Assembly: GCA_947573015.1 (NCBI GenBank)
Contig: CANPDS010000124.1
Coordinates: forward strand, 1-7,590
Source of the DNA: an uncultured Muribaculum sp.
Lineage (GTDB): Bacteria > Bacteroidota > Bacteroidia > Bacteroidales > Muribaculaceae
Reading direction: 5' to 3'
Length of the DNA stretch: 7,590 bases
Positions within the stretch are counted from its first letter, which is position 1, and each line of letters opens with the position of its first letter. The notes beneath the pieces were generated by a model that worked only from the letters and a program-made list of their open reading frames with translations, had not been told where the DNA came from and ran no database searches. Made by a program: the position numbers and the translations under genes. This document shows positions 7,241-7,590 of this stretch, piece by piece.

Positions 7241-7590
7241 ATGACAACAATATCAGCGATGAACGCCCCACTTGCCAACAACCACATCTCAGTGGATTGT
7301 GTGGTATTAGGTTGGGATGGAGAGCAACTCAACGTGTTGCTTGTAAGCCGTCATGGCGAAGGTGAGGAATACAGCGACATGAAGTTGCCAGGAAGCCTTA
7401 TCTATCAGGATGAGGATCTTGATCAGGCGGCAACACGCGTACTGCGCGAACTTACAGGCGTAGAAAACGCCGGTCTGATGCAATACAAGGCCTACGGCTC
7501 CAAAGACCGCACGCGTGATCCGCGCGATGTAATGTGGCTGGAACGAGCACAAAAAGCCCATGTAGAGCGCATTGTCACAATCGCCTACAT
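7241..7590 (+). CDS. NUDIX-domain protein with degenerate catalytic box, probable NrtR/AraR-like regulator, 3' end beyond the right edge
   Basis: The first 116 codons are visible, starting at ATG 7241; an in-frame TAA at 7235-7237 rules out a longer start, and Met7 (7259) is an alternative. No Shine-Dalgarno sequence is visible. Residues 16-36 (ISVDCVVLGWDGEQLNVLLVS) form the usual first beta strands of a NUDIX fold. The NUDIX box lies at 51-74: compared with GX5EX7REUXEEXGU it keeps Glu58, Arg66, Glu70 and Gly73, but has Ser52 for the Gly, Val67 for the first catalytic Glu and Leu71 for the last. Loss of two metal-binding glutamates argues against normal hydrolase activity. The pattern RVLxELTGV is familiar from Bacteroidota NUDIX-related regulators (NrtR, and AraR of Bacteroides), which have a C-terminal winged helix; that part would lie past the window. 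A ligand cannot be named. A degenerate or atypical hydrolase remains possible. It is transcribed divergently from tamB and no functional link to it is evident. Confidence 0.85.
   Translation, partial: MTTISAMNAPLANNHISVDCVVLGWDGEQLNVLLVSRHGEGEEYSDMKLPGSLIYQDEDLDQAATRVLRELTGVENAGLMQYKAYGSKDRTRDPRDVMWLERAQKAHVERIVTIAY

Noticed and set aside
7051..7332. Leftward open frame of 93 codons across the intergenic region and the start of the NUDIX-like gene
   Set aside because: It runs antisense through the NUDIX coding start and over its promoter, and its protein has no recognisable family features.

Overview
The window looks like a piece of a Bacteroidota chromosome, most likely order Bacteroidales. 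The evidence is a TamA-like outer-membrane protein that carries a lipoprotein signal (the TamL type found in this phylum), a Bacteroidota-type promoter (TTTG, 20 nt, TATTTTTG) and weak or absent Shine-Dalgarno signals. Muribaculaceae or a near relative is a guess from overall protein style and moderate GC; the sequence alone does not settle it.

Layout: positions 1-1905 (minus strand) hold the first 635 codons of tamL, whose 3' end lies beyond the left edge. Positions 1934-6793 (minus) hold a complete tamB of about 1619 codons. Positions 6794-7240 are an AT-rich, gene-free divergent intergenic region with several inverted repeats and candidate promoters. Positions 7241-7590 (plus) hold the first 116 codons of a NUDIX-fold protein whose 3' end lies beyond the right edge.

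tamB and tamL are read in the same direction, with tamB first and 28 nt between them, so they are very probably one operon. Their products should form the translocation and assembly module: TamB is an inner-membrane-anchored, beta-rich bridge across the periplasm, and TamL is its lipidated BamA-superfamily partner in the outer membrane. The divergent NUDIX-like protein has lost two of the three catalytic glutamates of the NUDIX box. It resembles the NrtR/AraR type of sugar or nucleotide sensing regulators more than an active hydrolase, but any DNA-binding domain would lie outside the window.

I found no mobile element, CRISPR array, tRNA or rRNA. The genes belong to known families. The least explained part is the intergenic region, where a 54-nt nested palindrome overlaps a second candidate promoter.
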